Source: Alphaproteobacteria bacterium
Lineage (GTDB): Bacteria; Pseudomonadota; Alphaproteobacteria; Caulobacterales; Caulobacteraceae
Direction of reading: 5' to 3'
Assembly (NCBI GenBank): GCA_025359785.1
Contig: JANYET010000046.1
Location: 1-64,000, forward strand
DNA: 64,000 bases
Positions 9,888 through 19,721 of the stretch are shown one piece after another. Numbering within the stretch: position 1 is the stretch's first letter; every line of letters starts with the position of its first letter. Below the pieces are notes generated by a model. That model did no database searches. It worked only from the letters and a program-made list of their open reading frames with translations, and was not told the origin of the DNA. A program made the position numbers and the translations under genes.

Positions 9888-10718
9888 ATGACCTCGCCGA
9901 TTAAGACGTCTTGGGGCCGAGTCCTGATCATCGCCGGCTCGGATTCCGGCGGTGGCGCGGGCATCCAGGCCGACATCAAGACGGTGACCGCGCTGGGGGG
10001 CTATGCGGCGACGGCGATCACCGCGATCACCGCCCAGAACACGCTCGGCGTCCGCGCCGTCGAGCCGGTGTCGCCGGCCATGATCGAGGCTCAGGCGCGC
10101 GCCGTGCTCAGCGATATTGGCGCTGACATCGTCAAGACCGGGATGCTGGGCGACGCCGAGGTGGTGGCCCTGGTCGCTCGCCTGCTGGACGAGGCCGCGG
10201 TCCCGGCGGTGATCGATCCGGTGATGGTCGCCAAGGGCGGCGCCCGGCTTCTGGCCGAGGAGGCGCTTGACCTGGTCCGTACCCTGCTGGTCCCGCGCGC
10301 GGCCCTGCTCACCCCCAATGCGCCCGAGGCGGAGGCGCTGACGAACCTGACTGTCGAGACCACCGACGATCTGCGGCGCGCGGGCGAGGTGCTGCTGCGC
10401 CGGGGCGCGCGCGCGGTCCTGATGAAGGGCGGCCACATTGTGGGCGCCCATGGCCAAGAGGGGCGGGTGACCGATATCCTGATGACGCCCGATGGCGAGA
10501 GCGTCTTCGAGGGCGAGCGGATCGAGACCCGTCACACCCATGGCACCGGCTGCACGCTCGCGTCGGCCTGCGCGACCGGTCTCGCTCAGGGGATGTCGTT
10601 GGAGGCCGCGACCGCGCGGGCCTGGGACTATGTGCACCGGGCCATGCTGAGCGCGCCGGGCCTCGGCGCGGGTCACGGCCCGCTGGACCACGGATGGCCG
10701 CTGAGAGGGACGATATGA
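9888..10718 (+). CDS. thiD: Hydroxymethylpyrimidine/phosphomethylpyrimidine kinase
   Basis: ThiD phosphorylates HMP and HMP-P in thiamine synthesis. It is a ribokinase-fold enzyme: VLIIAGSDSGGGAGIQADIK is the N-terminal substrate/ATP motif and HTHGTGCTLASA the anion hole with the catalytic residue. The ATG at 9888 gives 276 residues. The upstream open frame to 9717 overlaps folP and has no family match. The stop overlaps the next start (ATGA at 10715). Confidence 0.93.
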   Translation: MTSPIKTSWGRVLIIAGSDSGGGAGIQADIKTVTALGGYAATAITAITAQNTLGVRAVEPVSPAMIEAQARAVLSDIGADIVKTGMLGDAEVVALVARLLDEAAVPAVIDPVMVAKGGARLLAEEALDLVRTLLVPRAALLTPNAPEAEALTNLTVETTDDLRRAGEVLLRRGARAVLMKGGHIVGAHGQEGRVTDILMTPDGESVFEGERIETRHTHGTGCTLASACATGLAQGMSLEAATARAWDYVHRAMLSAPGLGAGHGPLDHGWPLRGTI

Positions 10719-11293
10719 GCCAGGCCGATCTCGAAGCGCGGCTGGCGGCCATCGTCCGGGGTTCGCCCACGCTGATGACGGTCATGGAGACCGCGCGCGC
10801 CCTCGCCCTGCCGGACTGGATGATCTTTTCCGGCGCGATCTACCAGCGGGTTCTGAACCACCTGACCGGCCGCGCTCCCGACTACGGGATCAAGGACTAC
10901 GACCTTGGCTACTTCGACGCCTCGGACACTTCCTACGAGGCCGAAGATCTGGTGATCCGCCGGGTGGCCGCCGCCTTCGCGCCGCCGTTGCGCGAGCTGG
11001 TCGAGGTGCGCAATCAGGCCCGCGTGCACCTGTGGTTCGAGGGCAAGTTCGGTGAGCCCTATGCGCCCTTGACCTCGACCGCCGAGGCGCTGGGCCGGTT
11101 CACCACCGTGGCCTTCGCCGTGGGCGTGCGCCTGGAGCCCGACGACCGCCTGACCATCGTCGCGCCCTTCGGCCTGGACGACCTCTTCGCGCTGCGGCTG
11201 ACGCCGAATCCGAGCCGCCAGACCGAGGGCTTTGCCCGCACCGCCGCCTCCGCCACGGCGCGTTGGCCGGAGCTCACCGTCGCGCGCGCCTGA
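10715..11293 (+). CDS. Nucleotidyltransferase family protein (DUF925 type)
   Basis: The 192-residue protein matches the NTP_transf_6/DUF925 group. LPDWMIFSGAIYQRVLNHLT and KDYDLGYFD carry the aspartates expected of a polymerase-beta-like fold, and RNQARVHLWFEGKFG is the conserved middle. It is soluble with no signal. The chosen ATG (10715) overlaps the thiD stop as ATGA with a purine-rich sequence upstream; an ATG seven codons earlier is also possible. The substrate is unknown. Confidence 0.75.
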   Translation: MSQADLEARLAAIVRGSPTLMTVMETARALALPDWMIFSGAIYQRVLNHLTGRAPDYGIKDYDLGYFDASDTSYEAEDLVIRRVAAAFAPPLRELVEVRNQARVHLWFEGKFGEPYAPLTSTAEALGRFTTVAFAVGVRLEPDDRLTIVAPFGLDDLFALRLTPNPSRQTEGFARTAASATARWPELTVARA

Positions 11294-11355
11294 CCCCGCC
11301 GCGAGGGGCACGTCGGATGGTGCAGTTCGGCAGGTGGTTCAGGCGACTTGGCGGC

Positions 11356-13269
<1,914 letters not shown>

Positions 13270-13420
13270 GGGCTCGGAGAGGCCGTGCGGGACCTTTGAT
13301 CTAGCCCAACAATCCTAACGCTTCGCTTCGGCGGGGGCCGGTTGCCTCAACGGGACCCTGCCACCAGATGGCCGAAAGTGTGCTCCTGGCGCCACAATGC
13401 AACCCCTCGGGGAGAAAATC

Positions 13421-13473
13421 ATGGTTAACAACCCTGGAATCGATTGCGCGAACTTTCATCTTCTATTTACCAT
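13421..13473 (+). promoter_or_regulatory. Candidate CtrA/CcrM-type regulatory region
   Basis: ATGGTTAA (13421-13428) is the reverse complement of the CtrA half-site TTAACCAT. TTTACCAT (13466-13473) is a one-mismatch copy in the other orientation, and GAATC (13437-13441), a CcrM methylation site (GANTC), lies between them. All three precede the small gene at 13509. It is motif evidence only. Confidence 0.35.
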
Positions 13474-13508
13474 GAATTGTGGTTTTGGACCGAATTGAGG
13501 ATATCCAG

Positions 13509-13850
13509 ATGGAAAAGGCGTTTGTGGCTCAGCGCGTGGCCAAGAAGCTGTTTGTGACTGAAGCCGCCGTTGACGGCGCGCTGGTTGAAGCCGCCGAGCT
13601 GATGAGCGAAATGCTCCGCGCCCGTAAGGACGTGAACGTCTCGATGGTGTTCGCCGACGACGTGCAGGTGAAGATGATGGAAGCCATGAAGGCCCTCAGC
13701 GACGCCCGCACCGCCATGGTCGCCGTGCACAATGAGCTGAACGAAGCCCAGCTTCGCCTTGGCGTCCGCACGAAGATGAGCCATCCCGAGGACAAGCCCG
13801 CTCTGCTCGCGGAAAAGTCCGCTCCGGCGAGCCTGCGCCACGTCGGCTGA
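13509..13850 (+). CDS. Small helical protein of unknown function
   Basis: The 113-residue soluble protein starts MEKAFVAQRVAKKLFVTEAA and is predicted almost wholly helical, with a charged, flexible C-terminus (KPALLAEKSAPASLRHVG). GAGGA at 13496-13500 stands 8 bases before the ATG at 13509, so this start is preferred over the in-frame ATG at 13479. I do not recognise the family; the residue pattern suggests a small structural or regulatory protein. Cell-cycle-type motifs lie upstream. Confidence 0.65.
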   Translation: MEKAFVAQRVAKKLFVTEAAVDGALVEAAELMSEMLRARKDVNVSMVFADDVQVKMMEAMKALSDARTAMVAVHNELNEAQLRLGVRTKMSHPEDKPALLAEKSAPASLRHVG

Positions 13851-13874
13851 CGCCGAGCATTGCAATAGATTAAC

Positions 13875-13912
13875 TGGTGTTGCGCTCCTAATGGGTTAGG
13901 GGCGCAACACCA
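13875..13912 (+). promoter_or_regulatory. Long hairpin covering the ribosome binding site and start codon of the next gene
   Basis: TGGTGTTGCGC (13875-13885) pairs perfectly with GCGCAACACCA (13902-13912); a U-G pair (13886/13901) and CCTAA/TTAGG (13887-13891/13896-13900) extend it to 17 pairs over a TGGG loop. The right arm contains the only SD-like AGGGG (13898-13902) and the A of the ATG. It may control translation, act as a terminator for the preceding gene, or be an operator. Confidence 0.6.
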
Positions 13913-14346
13913 TGATATTTGCACCGATCCTCTTATTGCTCATCGGCGGCGGACTTTGCGTTTGTCTTCTAGCCCTGTGGCAGGGTGAAACGCCTGAGCG
14001 CGTGGCCGCCGCCCTGATCCTTGCGAACATCCTGGTCGTCATACTCGGCAAGTTCGTTGGCTATTTGAACGACCCCTTGATCAGTCTCGCCATGGACGGC
14101 CTCACAGCCCTGGGCTTCCTGGCGCTGGCGGTCATTTTCAGCAGCCTGTGGTTGGGCGCGGCGATGTTGCTGCAAGCGGCGCTGTTCGCGCTGCATTCCT
14201 ACTATCTGGTGACCGACAAGGCGCCCGATCGTTTCCACGCCGTCGCCAACAACCTCGATTTCATCGGGATTCTGCTGTGCATGGCCTTTGGAACGGCTTT
14301 GGCCGTTCGCCGCCGTCGCATGGCCCGGAGCCCCAGCGGCGCTTAA
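13912..14346 (+). CDS. Small polytopic membrane protein of unknown function
   Basis: The 144-residue product has about four membrane helices: residues 2-22, 34-52, 64-82 and 86-104, with a further hydrophobic stretch near 118-132, and a basic C-terminus RRRRMARSPSGA. I do not recognise the family. The ATG at 13912 is the only reasonable start and is buried in a 17-bp hairpin. The gene lies on the plus strand 61 bases after the helical gene at 13509. Confidence 0.6.
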   Translation: MIFAPILLLLIGGGLCVCLLALWQGETPERVAAALILANILVVILGKFVGYLNDPLISLAMDGLTALGFLALAVIFSSLWLGAAMLLQAALFALHSYYLVTDKAPDRFHAVANNLDFIGILLCMAFGTALAVRRRRMARSPSGA

Positions 14347-14365
14347 CGCCACACCCGAAAGTTTG

Positions 14366-14450
14366 TCTTGCACTGCAGCAAGAACTCCGGCTTTTGGCGC
14401 GCGGGCCACGCCCTCCCAACGGGGCGCAGTCCATCTGTGAGGATGGGAGA
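14366..14450 (+). ncRNA. Structured serC leader, candidate serC RNA motif
   Basis: Three stems precede serC: TCTTGC/GCAAGA (14366-14371/14378-14383), CGCCC/GGGCG (14409-14413/14422-14426) and CCATC/GATGG (14431-14435/14442-14446). The last one contains the GAGG/GGGAG sequence used as ribosome binding site, so it could gate translation. A conserved cis-regulatory serC RNA motif is known upstream of serC in alphaproteobacteria. Position and form fit, but I cannot score it against the covariance model. Confidence 0.5.
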
Positions 14451-14457
14451 CATTGCT

Positions 14458-15651
14458 ATGACGACCCCCCAAGACCTGGGGCCGAAGCCGGCCATGCGCC
14501 CGGCGCGCCCCGAATTTTCATCCGGCCCCTGCGCCAAGCGGCCCGGCTGGACCCCCGAAAATCTCCGCAACGCCGTGCTGGGCCGGTCTCACCGCTCCAA
14601 GCCCGGCAAGGCGCGCCTGAAGGAAGCCATCGACCGCACCCGCGAGGTGCTGGAGGTCCCTGACGACTTCCTGATCGGCATCGTCCCCGGCTCCGATACC
14701 GGCGCGGTCGAGATGGCCATGTGGTCGATGCTGGGGCCTCGGCCCGTGCAGTTGCTGGCCTTTGAAAGCTTCGGCAAGGACTGGGTGACCGACGTCACCA
14801 AGCAGCTGAAACTCGACGCCGAGGTCCTCGACGCGCCCTATGGCCAGCTGCCGGACCTGACCAAGGTTCGCGGCGACGCCGATCTGGTCTTCACCTGGAA
14901 CGGCACGACCTCCGGCGTGCGCGTGCCCAACGGCGACTTCATCGCCGCCGACCGCGAAGGCCTCACCCTCTGCGACGCCACCAGCGCCGCCTTCGCCCAG
15001 GACCTGCCCTGGGACAAGCTCGATGTGGTCACCTTCTCCTGGCAGAAAGCCCTGGGCGGCGAGGCCGCGCACGGTGTCCTGATCCTGTCGCCGCGCGCCG
15101 TCGCCCGCCTGGAAAGCTACACGCCCGCCTGGCCGATGCCCAAGCTCTTCCGCATGACGTCGAAGAAGGATGGGGCCAACAAGGTCACCCTCGATATCTT
15201 CGAAGGCGCCACCATCAACACCCCCTCGATGCTGGCGGTGGAAGACGCGGTCGACGCGCTGAAGTGGGCCGCCTCTATCGGCGGCTTCAGCGAGATGAAG
15301 CGGCGCGCGGACGCCAACCTCGGCGTGCTGGAATCCTGGGCGCAGAAGACCGGCTGGGTCGCCTTCCTCGCGGAGGATCCGGCCATCCGGTCCAACACCT
15401 CGGTCTGCCTGAAGGTCATCGATCCGAAGATCACGTCGCTTCCCGAGGACGCTCAGGCCGACTTCGCCAAAAAGCTGGCGGCGCTGTTGGAAAAGGAAGG
15501 CGTGGCCCTCGATATCGGCGGCTACCGTGACGCCCCGCCGGGCCTGCGGATCTGGTGCGGCGCCACGGTGGAGGCGTCCGACCTCGATGCCCTGACACCC
15601 TGGCTCGACTGGGCCTTCGCCGTCACCGCCGCTGAACTCACCGCGGCTTAA
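14458..15651 (+). CDS. serC: Phosphoserine aminotransferase
   Basis: SerC converts 3-phosphohydroxypyruvate and glutamate to phosphoserine, the second step of serine synthesis. The 397-residue protein belongs to the longer alphaproteobacterial type: [15 protein letters not shown] near the N-terminus, [15 protein letters not shown], and the PLP lysine in [12 protein letters not shown]. The ATG at 14458 fits the family; an upstream frame to 14368 would run through the leader hairpins. serA follows after a 160-base gap filled with a palindromic repeat pair. Confidence 0.95.
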   Translation: MTTPQDLGPKPAMRPARPEFSSGPCAKRPGWTPENLRNAVLGRSHRSKPGKARLKEAIDRTREVLEVPDDFLIGIVPGSDTGAVEMAMWSMLGPRPVQLLAFESFGKDWVTDVTKQLKLDAEVLDAPYGQLPDLTKVRGDADLVFTWNGTTSGVRVPNGDFIAADREGLTLCDATSAAFAQDLPWDKLDVVTFSWQKALGGEAAHGVLILSPRAVARLESYTPAWPMPKLFRMTSKKDGANKVTLDIFEGATINTPSMLAVEDAVDALKWAASIGGFSEMKRRADANLGVLESWAQKTGWVAFLAEDPAIRSNTSVCLKVIDPKITSLPEDAQADFAKKLAALLEKEGVALDIGGYRDAPPGLRIWCGATVEASDLDALTPWLDWAFAVTAAELTAA

Positions 15652-15661
15652 CCCCGCTCCC

Positions 15662-15788
15662 CGTCATGGCCGGGCTTGTCCCGGCCATCCATAGACACGG
15701 GCGAGGCAGAACGGGCTACGGCGGTCGCCGAGTCCATCGTTCCTATCGCCAGAGATCATGGATGGCCGGGACAAGCCCGGCCATGACG
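15662..15788. repeat. Perfect 31-bp inverted repeat pair in the serC-serA gap
   Basis: The 31-base arm at 15662-15692 (starting CGTCATGGCCGGGCTTGT) is exactly reverse-complemented at 15758-15788, with 65 bases between. Each arm is itself palindromic around GGCCGGG/CCCGGCC. A third, identical copy lies at 24623-24653. This is a dispersed intergenic repeat; the pair could fold into a long hairpin in the serC-serA transcript. Confidence 0.85.
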
Positions 15789-15811
15789 ATCCAAAAATTA
15801 GGAAAACCAGC

Positions 15812-17386
15812 ATGCCCCGCGTTCTCATCGCCGACTCCCTGAGCCCCGCCGCCGTCGATATCTTCAAGCAGCGCGGCGTCGACGCTGACATCAAGACCGG
15901 TCTGTCCAAGGACGAGCTGATCAAGATCATCGGCGACTATGACGGCCTGGTGGTTCGCTCCGACACCAAGCCCAACAAGGAGGTCATCGCCGCGGCGACC
16001 AACCTCAAGGTCATCGGCCGCGCCGGCATCGGCGTCGACAACATCGACATCCCGGCCGCCACCGCCGCGGGGATCGTGGTGATGAACACGCCCTTCGGCA
16101 ACTCGATCACCACCGCCGAGCACGCCATCGCCATGATGTTCGCCCTGGCCCGCCAGATGCCGGCCGCCGACGCCTCAACTCAGGCCGGCAAGTGGGAGAA
16201 GAGCCGCTTCATGGGCGTCGAGCTCTACGCCAAGACCCTGGGCCTGATCGGCGCCGGCAACATCGGCGGCATCGTCGCCGACCGCGCGCTCGGCCTGAAG
16301 ATGAAGGTGGTGGCCTACGACCCGTTCCTGTCGCCCGAGCGCGCGGTGGAGATGGGTGTCGAGAAGGTCGAGCTCGAAGACCTGCTGGCCCGCGCCGACA
16401 TCATCACCCTGCACACCCCGCTCACCGAAAAGACCCGCAACATCCTGTCGGCGGAAAACCTGGCCAGGACCAAGAAGGGCGTGCTGATCGTCAACTGCGC
16501 CCGCGGCGGCCTGGTGGACGAGGCCGCGCTGCGGGCCGGTCTCGACAGCGGCCATATCGGCGGCGCGGGCTTCGACGTCTTCGTCTCCGAGCCGGCCCGC
16601 GAAAACGTGCTGTTTGGCGCTCCTAACTTCGTCGCCACCCCGCACCTGGGCGCCTCGACCAACGAGGCCCAGGAAAACGTCGCCCTGCAGGTGGCCGAAC
16701 AGATCAGCGACTATCTGCTCACCGGCGCCGTCACCAACGCGTTGAACAGCCCCTCGGTCACGGCCGAAGAGGCGCCGCGCCTGAAGCCCTTCGTGGCGCT
16801 GGCCGAAAAGCTCGGCCTGATGGCCGGCCAGATGGTCGACTTCGGGATCAAGGCCATCGACATCGCCTACGAGGGCGAGGTGGCCAAGCTGAACGCCAAG
16901 CCGCTGACCGCCGCGGCGCTGGCCGGCGTCATGCGTCCGATGCTGGCCGAGGTGAACATGGTCTCCGCGCCGGCCGTGGCCAAGGAGCGCGGCATCACCG
17001 TCTCGGAAAGCCGCCAGGAAGACAGCCCCATCTACGAGAGCCTGATCCGCATCACCGTCACCACCGAGAAGGGCAAGCGCTCCTTCGCGGGCTCGGTGCT
17101 GGCCGGCACGCCGCGGGTGATCGAGGTAAAGGGCATGGATCTCGACGCCCCCTTCATGCCGACCATGCTCTATGTGAACAACCTGGATAAGCCGGGCTTC
17201 ATCGGCAACCTGGGCGGCCTGCTGGCTGAAGCCGGTGTCAACATCGCCACCTTCAACCTCGGCCGCGTCTCCGCCGGCGACGACGCCATCGCCTTGGTCG
17301 GCGTCGACCAGGCGCCGTCCGACGCCCTGCTGACCAAGATCCAGGCCCTGCCGCACGTGAAGGAAGCGCGGTCGCTGCTGTTCTAA
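15812..17386 (+). CDS. serA: D-3-phosphoglycerate dehydrogenase
   Basis: SerA oxidises 3-phosphoglycerate to 3-phosphohydroxypyruvate with NAD, the first step of serine synthesis. The 524-residue product is the long form. It has a substrate domain (MPRVLIADSLSPAAVDIF), an NAD-binding domain with GLIGAGNIGG, the catalytic His region in TPHLGAST, an intervening ASB domain (about 320-450) and a C-terminal ACT domain ending VKEARSLLF. AGGAAA at 15800-15805 supports the ATG at 15812. The longer open frame begins inside the repeat and is not used. Confidence 0.96.
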   Translation: MPRVLIADSLSPAAVDIFKQRGVDADIKTGLSKDELIKIIGDYDGLVVRSDTKPNKEVIAAATNLKVIGRAGIGVDNIDIPAATAAGIVVMNTPFGNSITTAEHAIAMMFALARQMPAADASTQAGKWEKSRFMGVELYAKTLGLIGAGNIGGIVADRALGLKMKVVAYDPFLSPERAVEMGVEKVELEDLLARADIITLHTPLTEKTRNILSAENLARTKKGVLIVNCARGGLVDEAALRAGLDSGHIGGAGFDVFVSEPARENVLFGAPNFVATPHLGASTNEAQENVALQVAEQISDYLLTGAVTNALNSPSVTAEEAPRLKPFVALAEKLGLMAGQMVDFGIKAIDIAYEGEVAKLNAKPLTAAALAGVMRPMLAEVNMVSAPAVAKERGITVSESRQEDSPIYESLIRITVTTEKGKRSFAGSVLAGTPRVIEVKGMDLDAPFMPTMLYVNNLDKPGFIGNLGGLLAEAGVNIATFNLGRVSAGDDAIALVGVDQAPSDALLTKIQALPHVKEARSLLF

Positions 17387-17427
17387 GTCACGCCTTCTGT
17401 GCCTTGACTCCCAGGCCCTCAGGTCTA

Positions 17428-17442
17428 GAACAAAAAAGGAAC
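17428..17442 (+). promoter_or_regulatory. LexA (SOS) box for imuA-imuB-dnaE2
   Basis: GAAC (17428-17431), seven bases, GAAC (17439-17442) is the reverse complement of the alphaproteobacterial LexA operator GTTC-N7-GTTC. It lies 19 bases before the imuA start, in the expected promoter region of a known SOS-regulated cassette. Confidence 0.85.
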
Positions 17443-17461
17443 AAACGGAGTCCGCGAAGCC

Positions 17462-18247
17462 ATGTCCGATTTTCGCGCCTTACGGGCGAAGATCGCCGCC
17501 ATCGAGGCGGGCGCACGGCCGGACTCTGAGTCCCTGCCGTTCGGCGCGGCGGCGATCGACGATTGCCTGCCGGGCGGCGGCCTGCCGCTGGGCCGCTGGC
17601 ACGAGGTCGGCGGGGCCGGCCTGGAGGTCGAGACGGCGGCGGCGCCGACGGCCTTCACCGCGCTGCTGGTAACGCCCCTGGCCCGGCGGGGCGAGGTGGT
17701 CTGGGTGTTGCGGCGCGACGACCTCTGCGCGGCGGGGCTGCTGGGCCTCGGGTTTCCGCCGGAGCGGCTGATCCAGGTCTGCGCCCGCGACGAGGCCGAA
17801 GCCCTGTCGGTGATGGAGGATGCGCTGGCTACCGTCGGCGTCTCCGCCGTGGTGGGCGAGGTCGAGGCCTGCGACCTCACCGCCGGGCGCCGGCTGCAGC
17901 TGGCCTGCGAGAAGCGCGGATCCACCGGCTTCCTGATCCGTCGCCGGCCCTATGGCGGGACAGCCCGGCGCGCGGCGACGGGCTCGGCGGCGGCCACCCG
18001 CTGGCGGGTGGCGTCCGCGCCCTCCGAGCCGCCGGTCGGTGAGTTCGGTCTGGGCCCGCCACGGTTCGCCGTCGAACTGGAACGCTGCCGCGGCGGGCGG
18101 ACCGGCGCGTGGCTGCTGGAGGCGCCGCAAGCCTTCTCTGAGGCTTACAATCTGGAGATGACCGATGTCGCGCATCCTCTGCGCCTGGTCGCCAACCTGG
18201 GCGATCGCCAACTGGCGCCGGCGCAACCCTTCCGACACGTCGCCTGA
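17462..18247 (+). CDS. imuA: SOS mutagenesis protein ImuA
   Basis: ImuA is a RecA/SulA-like accessory factor that works with ImuB and DnaE2 in damage-induced mutagenesis. The 261-residue protein has the typical GAAAIDDCLPGGGLPLGRWH segment near residue 30 and the later LIRRRPYGGTARRAATG region. It lacks a full Walker A motif, which fits the family. It starts just after a LexA box and overlaps imuB by 83 bases in a different frame. Confidence 0.9.
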   Translation: MSDFRALRAKIAAIEAGARPDSESLPFGAAAIDDCLPGGGLPLGRWHEVGGAGLEVETAAAPTAFTALLVTPLARRGEVVWVLRRDDLCAAGLLGLGFPPERLIQVCARDEAEALSVMEDALATVGVSAVVGEVEACDLTAGRRLQLACEKRGSTGFLIRRRPYGGTARRAATGSAAATRWRVASAPSEPPVGEFGLGPPRFAVELERCRGGRTGAWLLEAPQAFSEAYNLEMTDVAHPLRLVANLGDRQLAPAQPFRHVA

Positions 18248-19721
18248 CACGCCGCCGCCGCCCTTCGCCCTGCTGGAGACGGTGCGCGCCGTTCGCCGCC
18301 TCTCCGCCGTCAGCCTCGAGGCGGCGCGGCTGGGTCTGCGGGTCGGCCAGAAGGCCACCGATGCGCTGGCGCTGGTCCCGGACTTGGCTACCGCCGAGGC
18401 CGAACCGGATGCGGACGCCGACGCGCTGACCGCGCTCGCCGACTGGTGCGTGCGGTTTTCGCCGGCGGTGGCGGTCGACGCGCCGGACGGCCTGTTTCTC
18501 GACGTCACCGGCGTCGATCACCTGTGGGGCGGCGAGGCGGCCCTGCTGGCGGATTTCCGCCGCCGGCTCAGCGCCAACGGCCTGCCGTTCCGCTGCGCCA
18601 TCGCCGACACGCCCGGCGCGGCCTGGGCGCTGGCCCACTTCGCCGAGGACGGCGCGATCGCTCCGCCGGGGGGACAGGCCGCCCTGCTGGCGCCCCTGCC
18701 GCCGGCGGCGCTGCGCCTGGAAACCCAGACCTGGGCGCAGGTCGAGCGCCTGGGCATCCGGCAAGTCGGCCAGCTGATGTCGATCCCGCGCGGGCCGTTT
18801 GCGCGACGCTTCGGGCGCGCGGCGATGAGCCGCCTCGACCAGGCGCTTGGCCGCGAGCGCGAGGCGCTGACCTTCCGCCGCCCACCGAACCCGTGGTTCG
18901 CGCGCCTGGCCTTCGCCGAGCCGATCAGCGCGCCGGAGGACATGGCCCGCGTCACCGCCGATGTGGCCGCCAGGCTCTGCGCCCGGCTGGAGACCGAAGG
19001 CCAGGGCGCGCGGCGCTTCGAGGTCTGCTTCCATCGGGTGGACGGCAAGGTCTTGCCGCTACAGGTCGGCCTGGCGCTGCCCGGCCGCGACCCGGTCCGC
19101 ATCGCCAAGCTGTTCGCGCCGAAGCTGGAGACCGTCGATCCGGGCTTCGGCATCGAGGTGGTGACGCTGACGGGCGATGCGGTCGAGCCGATCTCCGGGC
19201 GCCAGGCGCGGCTCGACAAGGCCCGCGAGGCGACGCTCGCAGAGGGCCTCGCGCCGCTCATCGACCGCCTGACCAACCGGCTGGGCGAGGACCGCGTCTG
19301 GCGCGCCGCGCCCGCGGAAAGCCATGTGCCGGAGCTGGCCCAGCGCCGCGCCCGGCCGCTGGAGAAACCCGACGCGGCGAAATCAAATGAGGCCAGGCCC
19401 TGGGACCGCGAGACGCCGCGTCCGGCGCGCCTGTTTCGCCGCCCCGAGCCCCTGGAGGCGGTAATGGCCATCACCCCGGACGATCCGCCCAGTCAGTTCC
19501 GCTGGCGCGGCCAGACCCACCGCATCCGCCGCGCCGAGGGGCCGGAGCGGATCGGCGAAGAGTGGTGGAAGGGTCAGATCGAGGACGTCCACACCGGTCA
19601 CGTCCGCGACTACTACCGCGTCGAGGACGAGGCTGGAGCCCGCTTCTGGCTGTTCCGCGCCGGTCTCTACGGCGACCCGCGAACCCCGCCGAAATGGTGG
19701 CTGCACGGCCTGTTCGGATGA
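18165..19721 (+). CDS. imuB: Y-family polymerase-like protein ImuB
   Basis: The 518-residue protein is a Y-family DNA polymerase homologue that lacks the catalytic acidic residues. The N-terminus ([18 protein letters not shown]) has no metal-binding DxD pair, and the [14 protein letters not shown] segment replaces the palm motif. In known cassettes ImuB bridges DnaE2 and the beta clamp. The C-terminal part (about 430-518) has the [17 protein letters not shown] segment typical of ImuB. The start at 18165 lies inside imuA, and the stop overlaps dnaE2 (ATGA). Confidence 0.9.
   Translation: MSRILCAWSPTWAIANWRRRNPSDTSPDTPPPPFALLETVRAVRRLSAVSLEAARLGLRVGQKATDALALVPDLATAEAEPDADADALTALADWCVRFSPAVAVDAPDGLFLDVTGVDHLWGGEAALLADFRRRLSANGLPFRCAIADTPGAAWALAHFAEDGAIAPPGGQAALLAPLPPAALRLETQTWAQVERLGIRQVGQLMSIPRGPFARRFGRAAMSRLDQALGREREALTFRRPPNPWFARLAFAEPISAPEDMARVTADVAARLCARLETEGQGARRFEVCFHRVDGKVLPLQVGLALPGRDPVRIAKLFAPKLETVDPGFGIEVVTLTGDAVEPISGRQARLDKAREATLAEGLAPLIDRLTNRLGEDRVWRAAPAESHVPELAQRRARPLEKPDAAKSNEARPWDRETPRPARLFRRPEPLEAVMAITPDDPPSQFRWRGQTHRIRRAEGPERIGEEWWKGQIEDVHTGHVRDYYRVEDEAGARFWLFRAGLYGDPRTPPKWWLHGLFG

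Noticed and set aside
15758..15811. serA start within the palindromic repeat (MDGRDKPGHDD...)
   Set aside because: This peptide is the usual translation of the dispersed repeat; SerA begins at MPRVLIADSL with a ribosome site before it.
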